DNA of 64,000 bases from Planococcus sp. SK3692 (lineage in GTDB: Bacteria; Bacillota; Bacilli; Bacillales_A; Planococcaceae): assembly GCF_028890485.2 (NCBI RefSeq), contig NZ_JARCHV010000002.1:558001-622000 (forward strand), given 5' to 3'. The notes below the pieces were generated by a model. The model was given only the letters and a program-made list of their open reading frames with translations, had not been told where the DNA came from and made no database searches. Within the stretch, counting starts at the first letter, position 1, and every line of letters begins with the position of its first letter. A program made the position numbers and the translations under genes. Positions 48,669 to 57,952 of the stretch are shown here, one piece after another.

Positions 48669-51044
48669 TTGAGAATTTTACTAAAGGGCTTGGCGATGCT
48701 ATTGTTTATCGGCGTTCTGGCTGGAGGGGCAGTCAACGTTTCTGCAGCGGATGATTTTACCGTCAAAGTCCGGCTGACCAATAACTTGGGCACAAACACT
48801 AGCTTCGATTTCGTTCCACAAGGCAGTTCGCAATTAAAAGAAGACAAAACGGTTAAGTTGGAAAAAGGCACACGCTATCAAGTACAAGTAGCCTCTGGCA
48901 AGCTGGTATTGAAAAAAGGCAGCCAAACCTTGAAAAGCGGTTTAAACACCGTAACGATTGAACCGTCTGTTTATTCAAAAACCAACAATGTCCACCTTTA
49001 TAAGCCAGGATCCCAAACGATCCACCCGTATCTTGGCACCATCCTGTTTCGCATGTCCGGTACGACAAAAATCCAGCCGGTCAACTCTTTGCCGTTTGAA
49101 GATTATTTAAAAGGCGTCGTGCCATCTGAAAGCCCGGCCAGCTGGGGAGCAAGCGGAGGCATGGAATCGCTGAAAGCCCAAGCGATCGCAGCCCGTTCTT
49201 ATGTGTTCTCCAAAATGAGCCAAAGTACATTGGAGATTGACGACACAACAACGTTCCAAGTGTACAAAGGCTTTATGTGGGATCCATTATCCCCTCATTA
49301 CAAATCAGCTTATGAATATACGAACCGTGCCGTCGACGAAACCCAAGGGCAAATCCTCACATATAAAAAAGCGGACGGCCAAAAAGGCTTTGTCACTGCC
49401 TATTTCTCATCAAGCAACGGCGGACAAACGGAACTGCCTGAGCAATACTGGTCAGGCAAATTGCCATATCTCTCAACAACGCAAAAAGATGAATTCGACA
49501 CGAAAAGTGTTTTATGGAAACTCAACTGGCTGAAGCAGCAACTGCCTGCAACAGCCGACTTGATGGCACCGGCCACTTGGTGGAATACGACAGGCGAACT
49601 GAATTTGAATAGCGCGCTTGTTGGCAATGAAAGCAAAACCGTGTTCACCAATTTCAAGCAAGACTTATTGAAAAAAGCGAAAGCACAGGATGCGACTGTC
49701 GAATCGATCAAAATCGCTTCCATCAATAACATCCAAACCGAAAACTTTTCAAATACCGGCAAAGTCCAGTCCATCACGCTTGAAATGGACTATTATATCC
49801 GCAATAGCATAAACGGGGCATTGAACTTCGATATGGCAGCGGGTGCTGCATCGAAAACATTAGCCGGGAAAGACCGCTACGACACAGCCGTTGAAATCGC
49901 GAAAGAAACGATCGGCACTGAAAAAGCGCCTGCCATCGTTCTCGGCCGCGGGGATGTCCCCGCAGATGCACTAGCTGGAACGGTTCTTGCGCATAAACAC
50001 AGGGCACCTGTCTTATTGACCCGTAATGACAGCTTGCCATCTTCAGTCAACAATTTCTTGGAGCAGCAGACCGTAAAAGGCGCGACTGTTTATTTACTTG
50101 GCGGAACTTCAGCCATCTCTGAAAACGTCGAAAATGAATTGAACCAAAAAGGATTCCAAACCAAACGTCTGGCAGGCAAAACCCGATCAGAAACTTCCCT
50201 ATTGATCGCGAAGGAAATCGGGCAAATGCAAACCGTCCTATTCGCAACGGGCAATGACAACTCGTCCGATGCCTTGTCCGCATCCGCTTATGCAGCAGCG
50301 CATCAATTGCCGATCATTATCCATATGGGCGCTAAGAGCCCCGAAGCGACATTATCTTTCTTGGAAAATCAGTCTACTGAAAAAGCCATTTTAATCGGTG
50401 GAACAACCGCTGTCCCTGAAGCGGTAGAAACTGCATTGTTCGGCCGCGGCATCTTGAGCAACCGCATCAGCGGAAAAGACCGCGTCGAAACCAGCTTAGA
50501 AATCAACCGACTGTTGCCGATGAATGGCAAAAACCTGGTAGTCGGCAACGCGCATTCATTTGTCGATGCACTCGCAGGCTCTGTCCTGGCGGCAAAAACG
50601 AACTCACCAATTTTGATGCTGCATCCAGATCCAGCGCGTTTGCCGGCTGAACATATGGAGCAGATCAGCAAACTGACAAAAGACCAGGCTTATTATCTTG
50701 GCGGCGAATCGGTCATTCCAGCTGCCTTGAAAACAGCAAGCAACGAATACATCGGCTCCTCGTTGAAGAAGCACCAAGCCATCATCACGTACAAAGCAGG
50801 CAGCTCACCGAACATGACCGCCTTCCGTACATTGATGGGCGGCGCCAATTTGAAGAGTGTCGACTTTGACGTGGTCGATTCAGCCGATCGTTTCGTCATG
50901 GACGGCAGCGGCTTCGGCCATGGCATCGGCATGAGCCAGTGGGGATCCTACAACCGCTCCAAAGCCGGCCACAGCGCTGAACAAATCTTGAATTTCTATT
51001 ACCAGAACGTATCCATCGAACACACTTCACTATTTGTGAAATAA
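48669..51044 (+). CDS. SpoIID/LytB-domain protein with CWB2 x3 inserted
   Basis: A 791-residue exported protein with a signal peptide at about 1-27. The SpoIID-type domain starts near residue 115 with FEDYLKGVVPSES, where the Glu near 153 corresponds to the catalytic one. It continues through AYFSSSNGGQTE to about 390, where three CWB2 repeats (about 395-697) intervene. The domain then closes with FRTLMGGANLKSVDF and GFGHGIGMSQWGS near 747. SpoIID proteins are lytic transglycosylases; LytB of B. subtilis enhances the amidase LytC, as recalled with CWB2 before, not within, the domain. The start is TTG 48669 with AGGGGGAAAAG upstream. Confidence 0.88.
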   Translation: MRILLKGLAMLLFIGVLAGGAVNVSAADDFTVKVRLTNNLGTNTSFDFVPQGSSQLKEDKTVKLEKGTRYQVQVASGKLVLKKGSQTLKSGLNTVTIEPSVYSKTNNVHLYKPGSQTIHPYLGTILFRMSGTTKIQPVNSLPFEDYLKGVVPSESPASWGASGGMESLKAQAIAARSYVFSKMSQSTLEIDDTTTFQVYKGFMWDPLSPHYKSAYEYTNRAVDETQGQILTYKKADGQKGFVTAYFSSSNGGQTELPEQYWSGKLPYLSTTQKDEFDTKSVLWKLNWLKQQLPATADLMAPATWWNTTGELNLNSALVGNESKTVFTNFKQDLLKKAKAQDATVESIKIASINNIQTENFSNTGKVQSITLEMDYYIRNSINGALNFDMAAGAASKTLAGKDRYDTAVEIAKETIGTEKAPAIVLGRGDVPADALAGTVLAHKHRAPVLLTRNDSLPSSVNNFLEQQTVKGATVYLLGGTSAISENVENELNQKGFQTKRLAGKTRSETSLLIAKEIGQMQTVLFATGNDNSSDALSASAYAAAHQLPIIIHMGAKSPEATLSFLENQSTEKAILIGGTTAVPEAVETALFGRGILSNRISGKDRVETSLEINRLLPMNGKNLVVGNAHSFVDALAGSVLAAKTNSPILMLHPDPARLPAEHMEQISKLTKDQAYYLGGESVIPAALKTASNEYIGSSLKKHQAIITYKAGSSPNMTAFRTLMGGANLKSVDFDVVDSADRFVMDGSGFGHGIGMSQWGSYNRSKAGHSAEQILNFYYQNVSIEHTSLFVK

Positions 51045-51063
51045 ATAGTATCGACGATCTAAC

Positions 51064-51093
51064 AAAAGCCGTCCTCACCAGGGCGGCTTTTTG
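51064..51093 (+). terminator. Terminator after the SpoIID gene
   Basis: aaaagccgtcct and gggcggcttttt form a stem with a short loop and a T run. Confidence 0.75.
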
Positions 51094-51160
51094 TGTGGGA
51101 ATTAGTAATGAAGTGATTGAAAAAAGGGATTGGAAAGAAGTGATTGGAAAGAAGTGATTG

Positions 51161-51313
51161 GAAAAGCTTCCGCTTTTCGACTGCGCTCCAATGGCTGCTT
51201 TCCGGGGGGCGGGTGTTGAGCCAACGTCCCGCAAAAAGAGCGGAACGTTTGTCTCGCCAGCCCGCTCAGTCCCCCAGGAGTCAGCCATTTCCGCTCCGTC
51301 TCTAGTTTTAGAG
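51161..51313 (-). repeat. Family C hairpin repeat, copy C2
   Basis: Inverse orientation to C1 and nearly identical in the arms: aatggctg with cagccatt, tccgggggg with cccccagga, aacgtcccgc with gcggaacgtt. Just before it, gattggaaagaagt is tandemly repeated (51129-51160). The island 51094-52125 holds no gene. Confidence 0.8.
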
Positions 51314-51462
51314 AGGAAGGAACTTTCTTTTGCTCACTCGACTAAAGATGTGGAAATACTTGATGCTTTGTAGCTCATATCATTTAGACCAAAAGAAGGC
51401 GATAGTGAGTACTAGTTTCACCACGATCTTCCCGATTTAAACGCTATAGGACCAGATGCTTC

Positions 51463-51643
51463 ATCTCGGGAAGCGATTCCCCCACTAGCCGGCAACTCCA
51501 TACAGAAGCAGATCTGATTAAACGCATCTGAATCAATGAAATCTCCAAGCCGCCGAGCGTAAAAGGGTGAGCCGATGCCGTAAGACAAGTGTTCTTCTTG
51601 GCTTATGGCAAGAGGCCAACCCAAAGCCCGGCGGCGATTACTA
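51463..51643 (-). repeat. Family B repeat, copy B3
   Basis: A full unit: tcgggaagcgattccccc, ctagccggcaac, gaagcag, gattaaac, gaaatctc, gccgccgagcg, tgccgtaagac, cttatggcaagaggcc and cggcggcg. The arms gccgccg/cggcggc and tgccgtaag/cttatggca pair to form a hairpin. Confidence 0.78.
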
Positions 51644-51696
51644 AGTGAATGCCAAAATCAGTAATCGCAACAGTTGCACACGCAAACCCTCACATA

Positions 51697-51880
51697 AGCT
51701 CGACTCGGGAAGCGATTCCCCACTAGCCGGCAACTGCATCCAGAAGCAGATCCGATTAAACAAACTGTACACAACGAAATCTCTCAGCCGCCGAGCGTCA
51801 AGGGTGAGCCGATGCCGTAAGACAAGTGTATTTCTTGGCTTATGGCAAGAGGCCAACCCAAAGCCCAGCGGCGACTACTA
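51697..51880 (-). repeat. Family B repeat, copy B4
   Basis: A full unit in tandem with B3, starting about 240 nt after it. The inter-unit text cacacgcaaaccctcacata is shared with the next unit, so the tandem period includes it. Confidence 0.78.
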
Positions 51881-51933
51881 AATGGATGCTGAAATCATTA
51901 ACCGAAACATGTGCACACGCAAACCCTCACATA

Positions 51934-51975
51934 AGCTCGACTCGGGAAGCGATTCTCCCGCTAGCCGGCAACCCC
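51934..51975 (-). repeat. Family B repeat, truncated copy B5
   Basis: Only agctcgactcgggaagcg through ctagccggcaac is present, 237 nt after the matching point of B4. The array is therefore about 2.2 units long. Confidence 0.7.
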
Positions 51976-52125
51976 AACAAGAATGAGCAACCCAAGCTTC
52001 TATATTAATTTTCCGTAAAATCACAATTCATCAAAAACATGAGCCATCCCTTGCTGCTCAAGGAGCGAGAGGTGGTAAGGGAACCCTGCCACGTGGTCTG
52101 ACGTCTTTACCTAATATTAGCTCTA

Positions 52126-52155
52126 TTGTAATAATTGTAATAAAAATGCTATGAT
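52126..52155 (+). promoter_or_regulatory. Promoter of the LTA-synthase gene
   Basis: TTGTAA and TATGAT are 18 nt apart, with an extended TGc before the -10, 28 nt before the ATG. Confidence 0.6.
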
Positions 52156-52182
52156 GGATTTATTGATTACGAGGTGTTTATT

Positions 52183-54060
52183 ATGAAAAAGACAAAAAAA
52201 CTTAATTCTCCGCTGCTGGTATTAGTGATTTTATCCGTCATTCTGCTCATCAAGCTAGGGGTATTCCGTACCTTGGTTTACGGTGAAGTGTCCTGGCTGC
52301 GGCTGGTGGCTATCGACTTTCCAGTATTCATGCTCTTGCCGGTACTGCTGTTTGTTGTGTTGCGCCGAGTCAGCCCGCTTGTGGCGTTGATCTATAATTT
52401 GTTCGTTTCGGCGCTTCTCGTGTCGATCGTCTGGTACGAACGTTATTTCCAGACCGTGCCGAGCTATTTTGACTTGCAGCAAGGCGACCAAGCTGGATCG
52501 GTCATGGAAACGGTCAGCTTATTGTATGCGCCGCTCGACTTCTTGTTCTTTGCGGATATTGTAGTCTACATCGTACTGTTCTTCCTGTACTGGAAGCGGC
52601 CGCTGATAATGAAAAACCGTAAAAAAATTAGCGTCGCAGCAATCGTCTTGGTGGTGCTGAGTGTGGCAACAACCGTGGTTGCTTTGCAAAAGCCGATTTT
52701 GGATATGACGTTATTTGCCAAAGAGCAAGGGTTTGTCCAGACGCAATTGGTCCAAGCCGCACAGCAAAACAGTGCGTCGGCTCAAATGCATTTGATTTCG
52801 GATGAAGAGCTGGCCAAGTTAAAAGGCAACGAATTTGTGCCTTATACCGAACATGATCGCTTCGGTGTTGCTGAAGATCGCCATCTATTCGTCATCCAAG
52901 TTGAATCCCTGCAGAACTTCGCCATTAACCAATCGATCAATGGCCAGGAGTTGACGCCGAATTTGAATGAACTGCTTGGGGACAGCTTGTATTTTGCCCG
53001 CATGTTCCAGCAAATCGGTGCAGGCAATACGTCCGATGCCGAGTGGCTTTTGCATATGTCGCTGTTGCCGAGAGGTTTGGATCCGACAGTCAACTACTTG
53101 AACGGCAGCCCATTGCCATCGCTTGTCAATATGCTTAATAACCGTGATTATTACACGACAACCTACCATGCGGACAAGCTGGAATATTGGAATCGCGCTG
53201 AATTATACCCATCGCTTGGATTCGATCATGCGTACACGAGTGATGAAATCCCGAATGAAGACATGATTGGCTTATGGCCATCTGACCGGACAATGTTCAA
53301 GTTTGCAGAAGACGAAGTACGCGAACAGATTGCATCTGGCCAAAAAATCTATGCTAATTTGATGACGGTCACTAGCCATACGCCATTTGAAGTACGTGAA
53401 CAAGACAAGTATTTGGAGTTGCCGGAAGAATACGTGGACACTTACACAGGCAATTACTTGCAATCCATTCGCTACGCGGATGAAGCGGTAGGGGAGTTTA
53501 TCGATTTCCTGAAAACAGAAGGCATTTACGAAGAATCGTTGATCGTGGTTAACGGCGACCATTCAGGGCTTCACGGCCGGCCGATGACGAAAACGGATAA
53601 TGAACTAATGGCCGACTTGCTCGGACATACTTACTCCTTGAAAGATCGGTTTCTTTTGCCGTTCATCGTTGCTGCGCCAGGCATATTCGAATCGGAAGTG
53701 AATTTGAATTTCGGCGGGCAAGTGGATATGATGCCAACCATCATGAATTTGATGGGCTTAGAACCGCAATCTCCGATGGTCGGGCACAATATGCTGCAAT
53801 ACGAGAATAACTTGCTCGCGGTGCGCTATTATCTGCCAGGCGGCTCTTACATCACGGGGGAGCACATGTACTTAGGGGAAAACGCCCGTTACCCGGAACG
53901 TTATTATGACTTTGACACGATGGAGCGGATCGAACCGGAGCCAGCCATCATTGAACAGCAACAGGAAAATGCCCTGAAGATCTTAAACCATTCGGATGCA
54001 TTGCTGAGCAATTTCCTGGATGAAGAAGAAGAACAAGCGGAAACCGGAGAAGAGAGTTAA
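52183..54060 (+). CDS. ltaS: LtaS-type lipoteichoic acid synthase
   Basis: A 625-residue membrane enzyme that polymerises glycerol phosphate from phosphatidylglycerol on the outer face of the membrane. Five helices occupy about residues 8-180. The extracellular sulfatase-fold domain has the metal Glu in QVESLQNF, the catalytic Thr in GNTSDAEW near 282, YHADKLEYWNR, and late metal residues in VNGDHSGLHG. I start at ATG 52183 with GAGGTG 6 nt upstream. A C-terminal acidic tail (EEEEQAETGEE) is notable. LtaS paralogues acting as primase or phosphatase exist, so which paralogue this is remains open. Confidence 0.9.
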   Translation: MKKTKKLNSPLLVLVILSVILLIKLGVFRTLVYGEVSWLRLVAIDFPVFMLLPVLLFVVLRRVSPLVALIYNLFVSALLVSIVWYERYFQTVPSYFDLQQGDQAGSVMETVSLLYAPLDFLFFADIVVYIVLFFLYWKRPLIMKNRKKISVAAIVLVVLSVATTVVALQKPILDMTLFAKEQGFVQTQLVQAAQQNSASAQMHLISDEELAKLKGNEFVPYTEHDRFGVAEDRHLFVIQVESLQNFAINQSINGQELTPNLNELLGDSLYFARMFQQIGAGNTSDAEWLLHMSLLPRGLDPTVNYLNGSPLPSLVNMLNNRDYYTTTYHADKLEYWNRAELYPSLGFDHAYTSDEIPNEDMIGLWPSDRTMFKFAEDEVREQIASGQKIYANLMTVTSHTPFEVREQDKYLELPEEYVDTYTGNYLQSIRYADEAVGEFIDFLKTEGIYEESLIVVNGDHSGLHGRPMTKTDNELMADLLGHTYSLKDRFLLPFIVAAPGIFESEVNLNFGGQVDMMPTIMNLMGLEPQSPMVGHNMLQYENNLLAVRYYLPGGSYITGEHMYLGENARYPERYYDFDTMERIEPEPAIIEQQQENALKILNHSDALLSNFLDEEEEQAETGEES

Positions 54061-54079
54061 CTCTTCTCTGGGTTTTTTT
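54044..54079 (+). terminator. Terminator overlapping the ltaS end
   Basis: ccggagaagag and ctcttctctgg pair around the stop codon, followed by seven T. The AT-rich gap to the amidase (54080-54329) probably holds its promoter, but I cannot pick one with confidence. Confidence 0.85.
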
Positions 54080-54329
54080 GTTAATTCAAATTCGCGAATG
54101 ATAATGCAAAATTATTGTATAATCAATAGAAAGATATTGATTAAAAATACCTAAATTATGTATTCAATTTCACTGTTTTTCGTAAATTTAATAGGACTAT
54201 TATCTTTAAGTCTGAAAAATTCACTTTTAAACTCTGTATAAAGAATCATTTTAAGAAAATATTGTAAAATTCTCTTGTTTCTCCTAATTTTCCCCCGTAC
54301 TATTAGGTCAGAAAGAGGGGAATGTAGCA

Positions 54330-56591
54330 TTGAAAAAGATACTTTTGTTCGTGCTGTTGTTGCTGCTAGCCATTGGAGTGGAGACCGGCACTGCTTCTGC
54401 AGCCGGTAAGCCAACTGTTATTTTAGACCCGGGACACGGAGGAGCATATGGCGGAACGGCCGGTTACTCAGGAAACCGAACCGGCTATTACGAGAAACAC
54501 GCCAATATGGAAGTGTCGAAGCGATTGAAATCCGAACTAGAGAAAAGAGGATTTGTCGTTCACATGACCAGAACATCCGATGTCCAGTTTTCACGCATTT
54601 CATCCAGTGCGGATCTTGTGGAGCGGATGAAAGTCGCAAACGGAATGATCTCAAGTGGGAATAATGATAACACCGTGTTCATCTCTGTTCACCACAACGC
54701 GACAGGATCACCTACATACGGTGGGTACGAAACGTATTATTTCGATAATCGATTTGCGAGTTCGTCATATCCACCATCCGTATTGCAACGCCATTACTCG
54801 CCGGAAAGCGGGCGTTTGGCAACGGACACGCACCGCGCAGTCATCAATTCAGGCGTTAAAGAGGGCCGCGGCATCGTCGCCAACAGCCTTTATGTAACAC
54901 GCACAGCAAACGTGCCTTCTGTCTTGCTTGAAGTCGGTTATATGTCCAACCCGACAGAAGAAGCGATGATCAAGCAAGCTTGGTTCCAACAGAAAATTGC
55001 AGCGAATGTTGCAAAAGGCGTAGATGATTTCTTCGACGTTTATGTCGTCAACGACAAAAACGGCAAAGCGATCAAACATTATACGTCGAAAACCGACGCT
55101 TTGAATTACTCAAAAACTGTTTCAGGCAGTTATGTGATCCATAAGAAAACCGGAAAAGTGGACGGCGCAACAAAGCCGGATCCTGAACCGATTGAACGCC
55201 CATTAGTTTATGGAATTTATCATCCATCCGTGAAAATGAAAGATAATCTATTCGGTACAGAACAAGAAGCGATCAACGAAGCGAAAAAATGGAAGAATAC
55301 ACGCGTTGTCCACACGACAACGGGAATCGTCCATTGGTCCAATTACTTGCCGAAGAAATTTGTCGTCCTGGACGGCAGCGATAAAGAAGTAACGCGATTC
55401 TATCAAGAAGAAGCAGCGATTGCGCACGCTGGCAAATTGTCACAAGCCTCCGTAATCGATGAGTCGACGCTTGAAGACGATATCGTCTGGTCGAACTTCA
55501 AACGCAAAAACTTCATCGTCCGTTCAAAAGACAAAGGCGAGATGATCCATCTGTATAACCGCGAGGAAGCCCGCAACTACGCGCGCAACTGGCCAAACTC
55601 GGAATTGTATGATGTATGGGCAAAGAAAGTTATCTTTACAAACACAGACAAAACCAAGTATTCCTACACACCGCAAAACATCGAAGGCTCTGACCGCTTG
55701 AAAACGGCTGTAGCGGTTTCGAAATTACTTTACCCGAATGGCTTTGCTTCAACCAAAGCGCAAAAGACGGTAGTCCTTGCGACTTCAGCACAATACGCGG
55801 ATGCCTTGTCAGCGGGCCCGCTTGCCGCACATTACGGCAACGCGCCAATTTTGTTGAGCAGAGCAGGTGCTTTGCCGACAGAGGTTGAGCAAGAACTGAA
55901 ACGCTTGAAAGCGAAACACGTCATTATGGTCGGCGGAACTTCTGCACTCTCGACTTCTGTCGAAAGCAAGCTGAAGAGCATGGGCATGAGCACAGAGCGC
56001 TTGTCCGGTTCGACGCGCTATGAAACAAACGAAAAGATCAATGCAAAACTTCCATCTGCTGACGGCGTCTTCGTCACAGCAGGCGATAACTACCCGGATG
56101 CTTTGACGGCAGCGAGTGTTGCTGTTGTGAAGAATTGGCCGATCGTGCTGGTCCGTGAAGGATTGGCTGTGCCGAACAGTTTGAAAACTGCTTTCGGTGA
56201 CGAAGTCGTTATCATCGGCGGAACATCTGCAGTACCGGCTTCATTGGAAACAGCCGTAAAACGCGAAATCGGCTCTGACAGTGTTCGCCGCCTATCCGGC
56301 AAAACGCGTTACGAAACGGGAACGGCCGCGATTGACTATTTCGCAAAAGATTTCATGTCCAACCGTTTAATCGTTTCAACTGGCACAAACTATCCGGATG
56401 CGCTCGTATCTTCGGCAATCTCTGCCCGTTATGATTCACCGCTATTCCTGGTACCAGATGATTCCATGCCATCTGCATTAACAACATCATTGACCCAACA
56501 CAGCAAAGAGAAATTGATCAACCGCACATATTATATCGGCGGCGCCATCAACCCTTCTGTGAAAACAACAATCAACGCAATGCAAAAATGA
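54330..56591 (+). CDS. N-acetylmuramoyl-L-alanine amidase with internal repeats and CWB2 x3
   Basis: A 753-residue exported autolysin, LytC-like. A signal peptide spans about 1-25. Amidase_3 (about 30-225) has the zinc residues in LDPGHGGAYGG, EKHANMEVS and VFISVHHNATG, and the catalytic Glu in SVLLEVGYMSNPTEE. Residues 237-439 hold four diverged ~45-residue repeats I do not recognise, each with a charged EA..A helix followed by a strand ending in VxWSN or VIFTN. Three CWB2 modules follow (about 455-750). It cuts the MurNAc-L-Ala bond. The start is TTG 54330 with AGAGGGGAA upstream. The lipoprotein gene follows closely. Confidence 0.92.
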   Translation: MKKILLFVLLLLLAIGVETGTASAAGKPTVILDPGHGGAYGGTAGYSGNRTGYYEKHANMEVSKRLKSELEKRGFVVHMTRTSDVQFSRISSSADLVERMKVANGMISSGNNDNTVFISVHHNATGSPTYGGYETYYFDNRFASSSYPPSVLQRHYSPESGRLATDTHRAVINSGVKEGRGIVANSLYVTRTANVPSVLLEVGYMSNPTEEAMIKQAWFQQKIAANVAKGVDDFFDVYVVNDKNGKAIKHYTSKTDALNYSKTVSGSYVIHKKTGKVDGATKPDPEPIERPLVYGIYHPSVKMKDNLFGTEQEAINEAKKWKNTRVVHTTTGIVHWSNYLPKKFVVLDGSDKEVTRFYQEEAAIAHAGKLSQASVIDESTLEDDIVWSNFKRKNFIVRSKDKGEMIHLYNREEARNYARNWPNSELYDVWAKKVIFTNTDKTKYSYTPQNIEGSDRLKTAVAVSKLLYPNGFASTKAQKTVVLATSAQYADALSAGPLAAHYGNAPILLSRAGALPTEVEQELKRLKAKHVIMVGGTSALSTSVESKLKSMGMSTERLSGSTRYETNEKINAKLPSADGVFVTAGDNYPDALTAASVAVVKNWPIVLVREGLAVPNSLKTAFGDEVVIIGGTSAVPASLETAVKREIGSDSVRRLSGKTRYETGTAAIDYFAKDFMSNRLIVSTGTNYPDALVSSAISARYDSPLFLVPDDSMPSALTTSLTQHSKEKLINRTYYIGGAINPSVKTTINAMQK

Positions 56592-56607
56592 TAAGGTGGT
56601 TATATAC

Positions 56608-57321
56608 ATGAAGAAATTCAGTGGTCTTTTGCTCTCAGCCGTCCTGCTTGGCGGCTGCGGCACCGCTGTGACCGATTCGGCGGAAGACGCTAATAACGGC
56701 ACAGGCGGCACAGAAACAACCGAAACCGAAGCCACGGAAACAGAAACAACTGAAACAGAAGTGGAAGCAACTGAAGAGGCTTCTGAAAACGCACCAATCG
56801 AAGTGACAGACCCAACCGGCTTGCAGCTCTATATGCCTGAACTCGGCCTCGTCAAGAACTTCCAAGTAGAAGACTTCGAATTGACGCGTGAAGTGCTCGA
56901 AGTGTCCGGCAATCAAGTGCTCGAAGAAATTACATTCGGCGAAGCTGCGACAATCGAAGTAACGGAATGGACAGAGTCGTCGATGAACATGCTGATCGAA
57001 ACATCTGAACTTGAAGGCGAACGCGACATTTCGATCGAAGGATTGGTGCCGATGAGCGCGCCGGTCGTCATGATCGATGAAGCCAATAGCACAGAAGGTG
57101 AATGGATCGTTACATCGAACGGTGAAACGCTTGAAACACAAGCTGGCACATTCGAAGACGTATTGGTTGTTGAGCAAGTCCTGAAATCGGAATCATCCGA
57201 CCAAGTGACAACTATGACGCGTTATTTCGCGCCGGGTCTTGGATTCGTCCAGGAAAAAACAGTAGTCGCAAATGGTGACGACAAACAAGAATCCGTTGTT
57301 GAATTGGTAAGCTACAAATAA
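56608..57321 (+). CDS. Lipoprotein of unknown function (LytA-like position)
   Basis: A 237-residue lipoprotein with signal KKFSGLLLSAVLLGGC; the lipid-bearing Cys is near residue 17. A Thr/Glu-rich linker of repeated TETTE type follows (about 30-62), then a beta-rich domain to the end. It lies 16 nt after the amidase and shares its transcript, with AAGGTGG before ATG 56608. Inference: it may be the counterpart of the LytA lipoprotein coded with LytB and LytC in B. subtilis, although sequence similarity is not evident to me. Confidence 0.75.
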   Translation: MKKFSGLLLSAVLLGGCGTAVTDSAEDANNGTGGTETTETEATETETTETEVEATEEASENAPIEVTDPTGLQLYMPELGLVKNFQVEDFELTREVLEVSGNQVLEEITFGEAATIEVTEWTESSMNMLIETSELEGERDISIEGLVPMSAPVVMIDEANSTEGEWIVTSNGETLETQAGTFEDVLVVEQVLKSESSDQVTTMTRYFAPGLGFVQEKTVVANGDDKQESVVELVSYK

Positions 57322-57329
57322 AAACGAAA

Positions 57330-57360
57330 AACCATCTGCCTCTGGCGGATGGTTCTTTTG
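57330..57360 (+). terminator. Terminator after the amidase-lipoprotein unit
   Basis: aaccatctgcc and ggcggatggtt form a perfect 11-bp stem with a 3-nt loop, followed by ctttt. Confidence 0.85.
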
Positions 57361-57408
57361 TTTGTGGGAATGAAATGAAGTTAAGTAAGTGATAAAGGAG
57401 TGAGAGGA

Positions 57409-57557
57409 AAAGCTCTCGCTTTTCGACTGCGTTGCAGGGGGCTGCTTGCCGTGGGGCGGGTGTTGAGCCAACGTGCCAAAGTGCGTGGCACGTTTGTCTC
57501 GCCAGCCCGCGCGGTCCCACGGGCGTCAGCCCCCTTCCACTCCGTCTCTAGTTTTAG
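57409..57557 (-). repeat. Family C hairpin repeat, copy C3
   Basis: Diverged from C1 and C2 but with pairing kept: gggggctg with cagccccc, ccgtgggg with tcccacgg and aacgtgcca with tggcacgtt. It heads the non-coding island 57361-58452. Confidence 0.82.
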
Positions 57558-57702
57558 AATGAAAGAGAACTTCTTCTATCCACTCGACTGAAAATGTGGA
57601 AATGCTTCATGCCTTGTAGTTGGTATCACATGAATTGAAGACAAGGCGATTACGAGTGCTAATTTCACCAGAAGCTTTTCAATTCAACATTAAAGGAATA
57701 GA

Positions 57703-57893
57703 TGCTTCATCCCAGGAAGCGATTCCCCCGCTAGCCGGCAACTGTCTAAAGAAGCAGTTTTATCTAAACGTACCTTGATCAACGAAATCTCTCAGCCGCC
57801 GAGCGTAAAAGGGTGAGCCGACGCAATAAGACAGGTGCTTTTCCTGGCTTAATGCCAAAGGCCAACCCAAAGCCGGGCGGCGACTACTGATAT
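57703..57893 (-). repeat. Family B repeat, copy B6
   Basis: A full unit with gaagcgattcccccgctag, gaagcag, gccgccgagcg, ggcttaatgcc and gggcggcgac. The inner arm has changed (cgcaataag/cttaatgcc) and pairs less well than in B3. Confidence 0.75.
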
Positions 57894-57952
57894 GAAAAAT
57901 AGTTAGAAGCTCGGAACAATTCCACTCTAAGATTCTCGCTATCTTCACATAT

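Noticed and set aside
51463..51975. CRISPR array
   Set aside because: The repeats are about 238 nt apart, long and diverged, with no short regular spacers and no cas genes.
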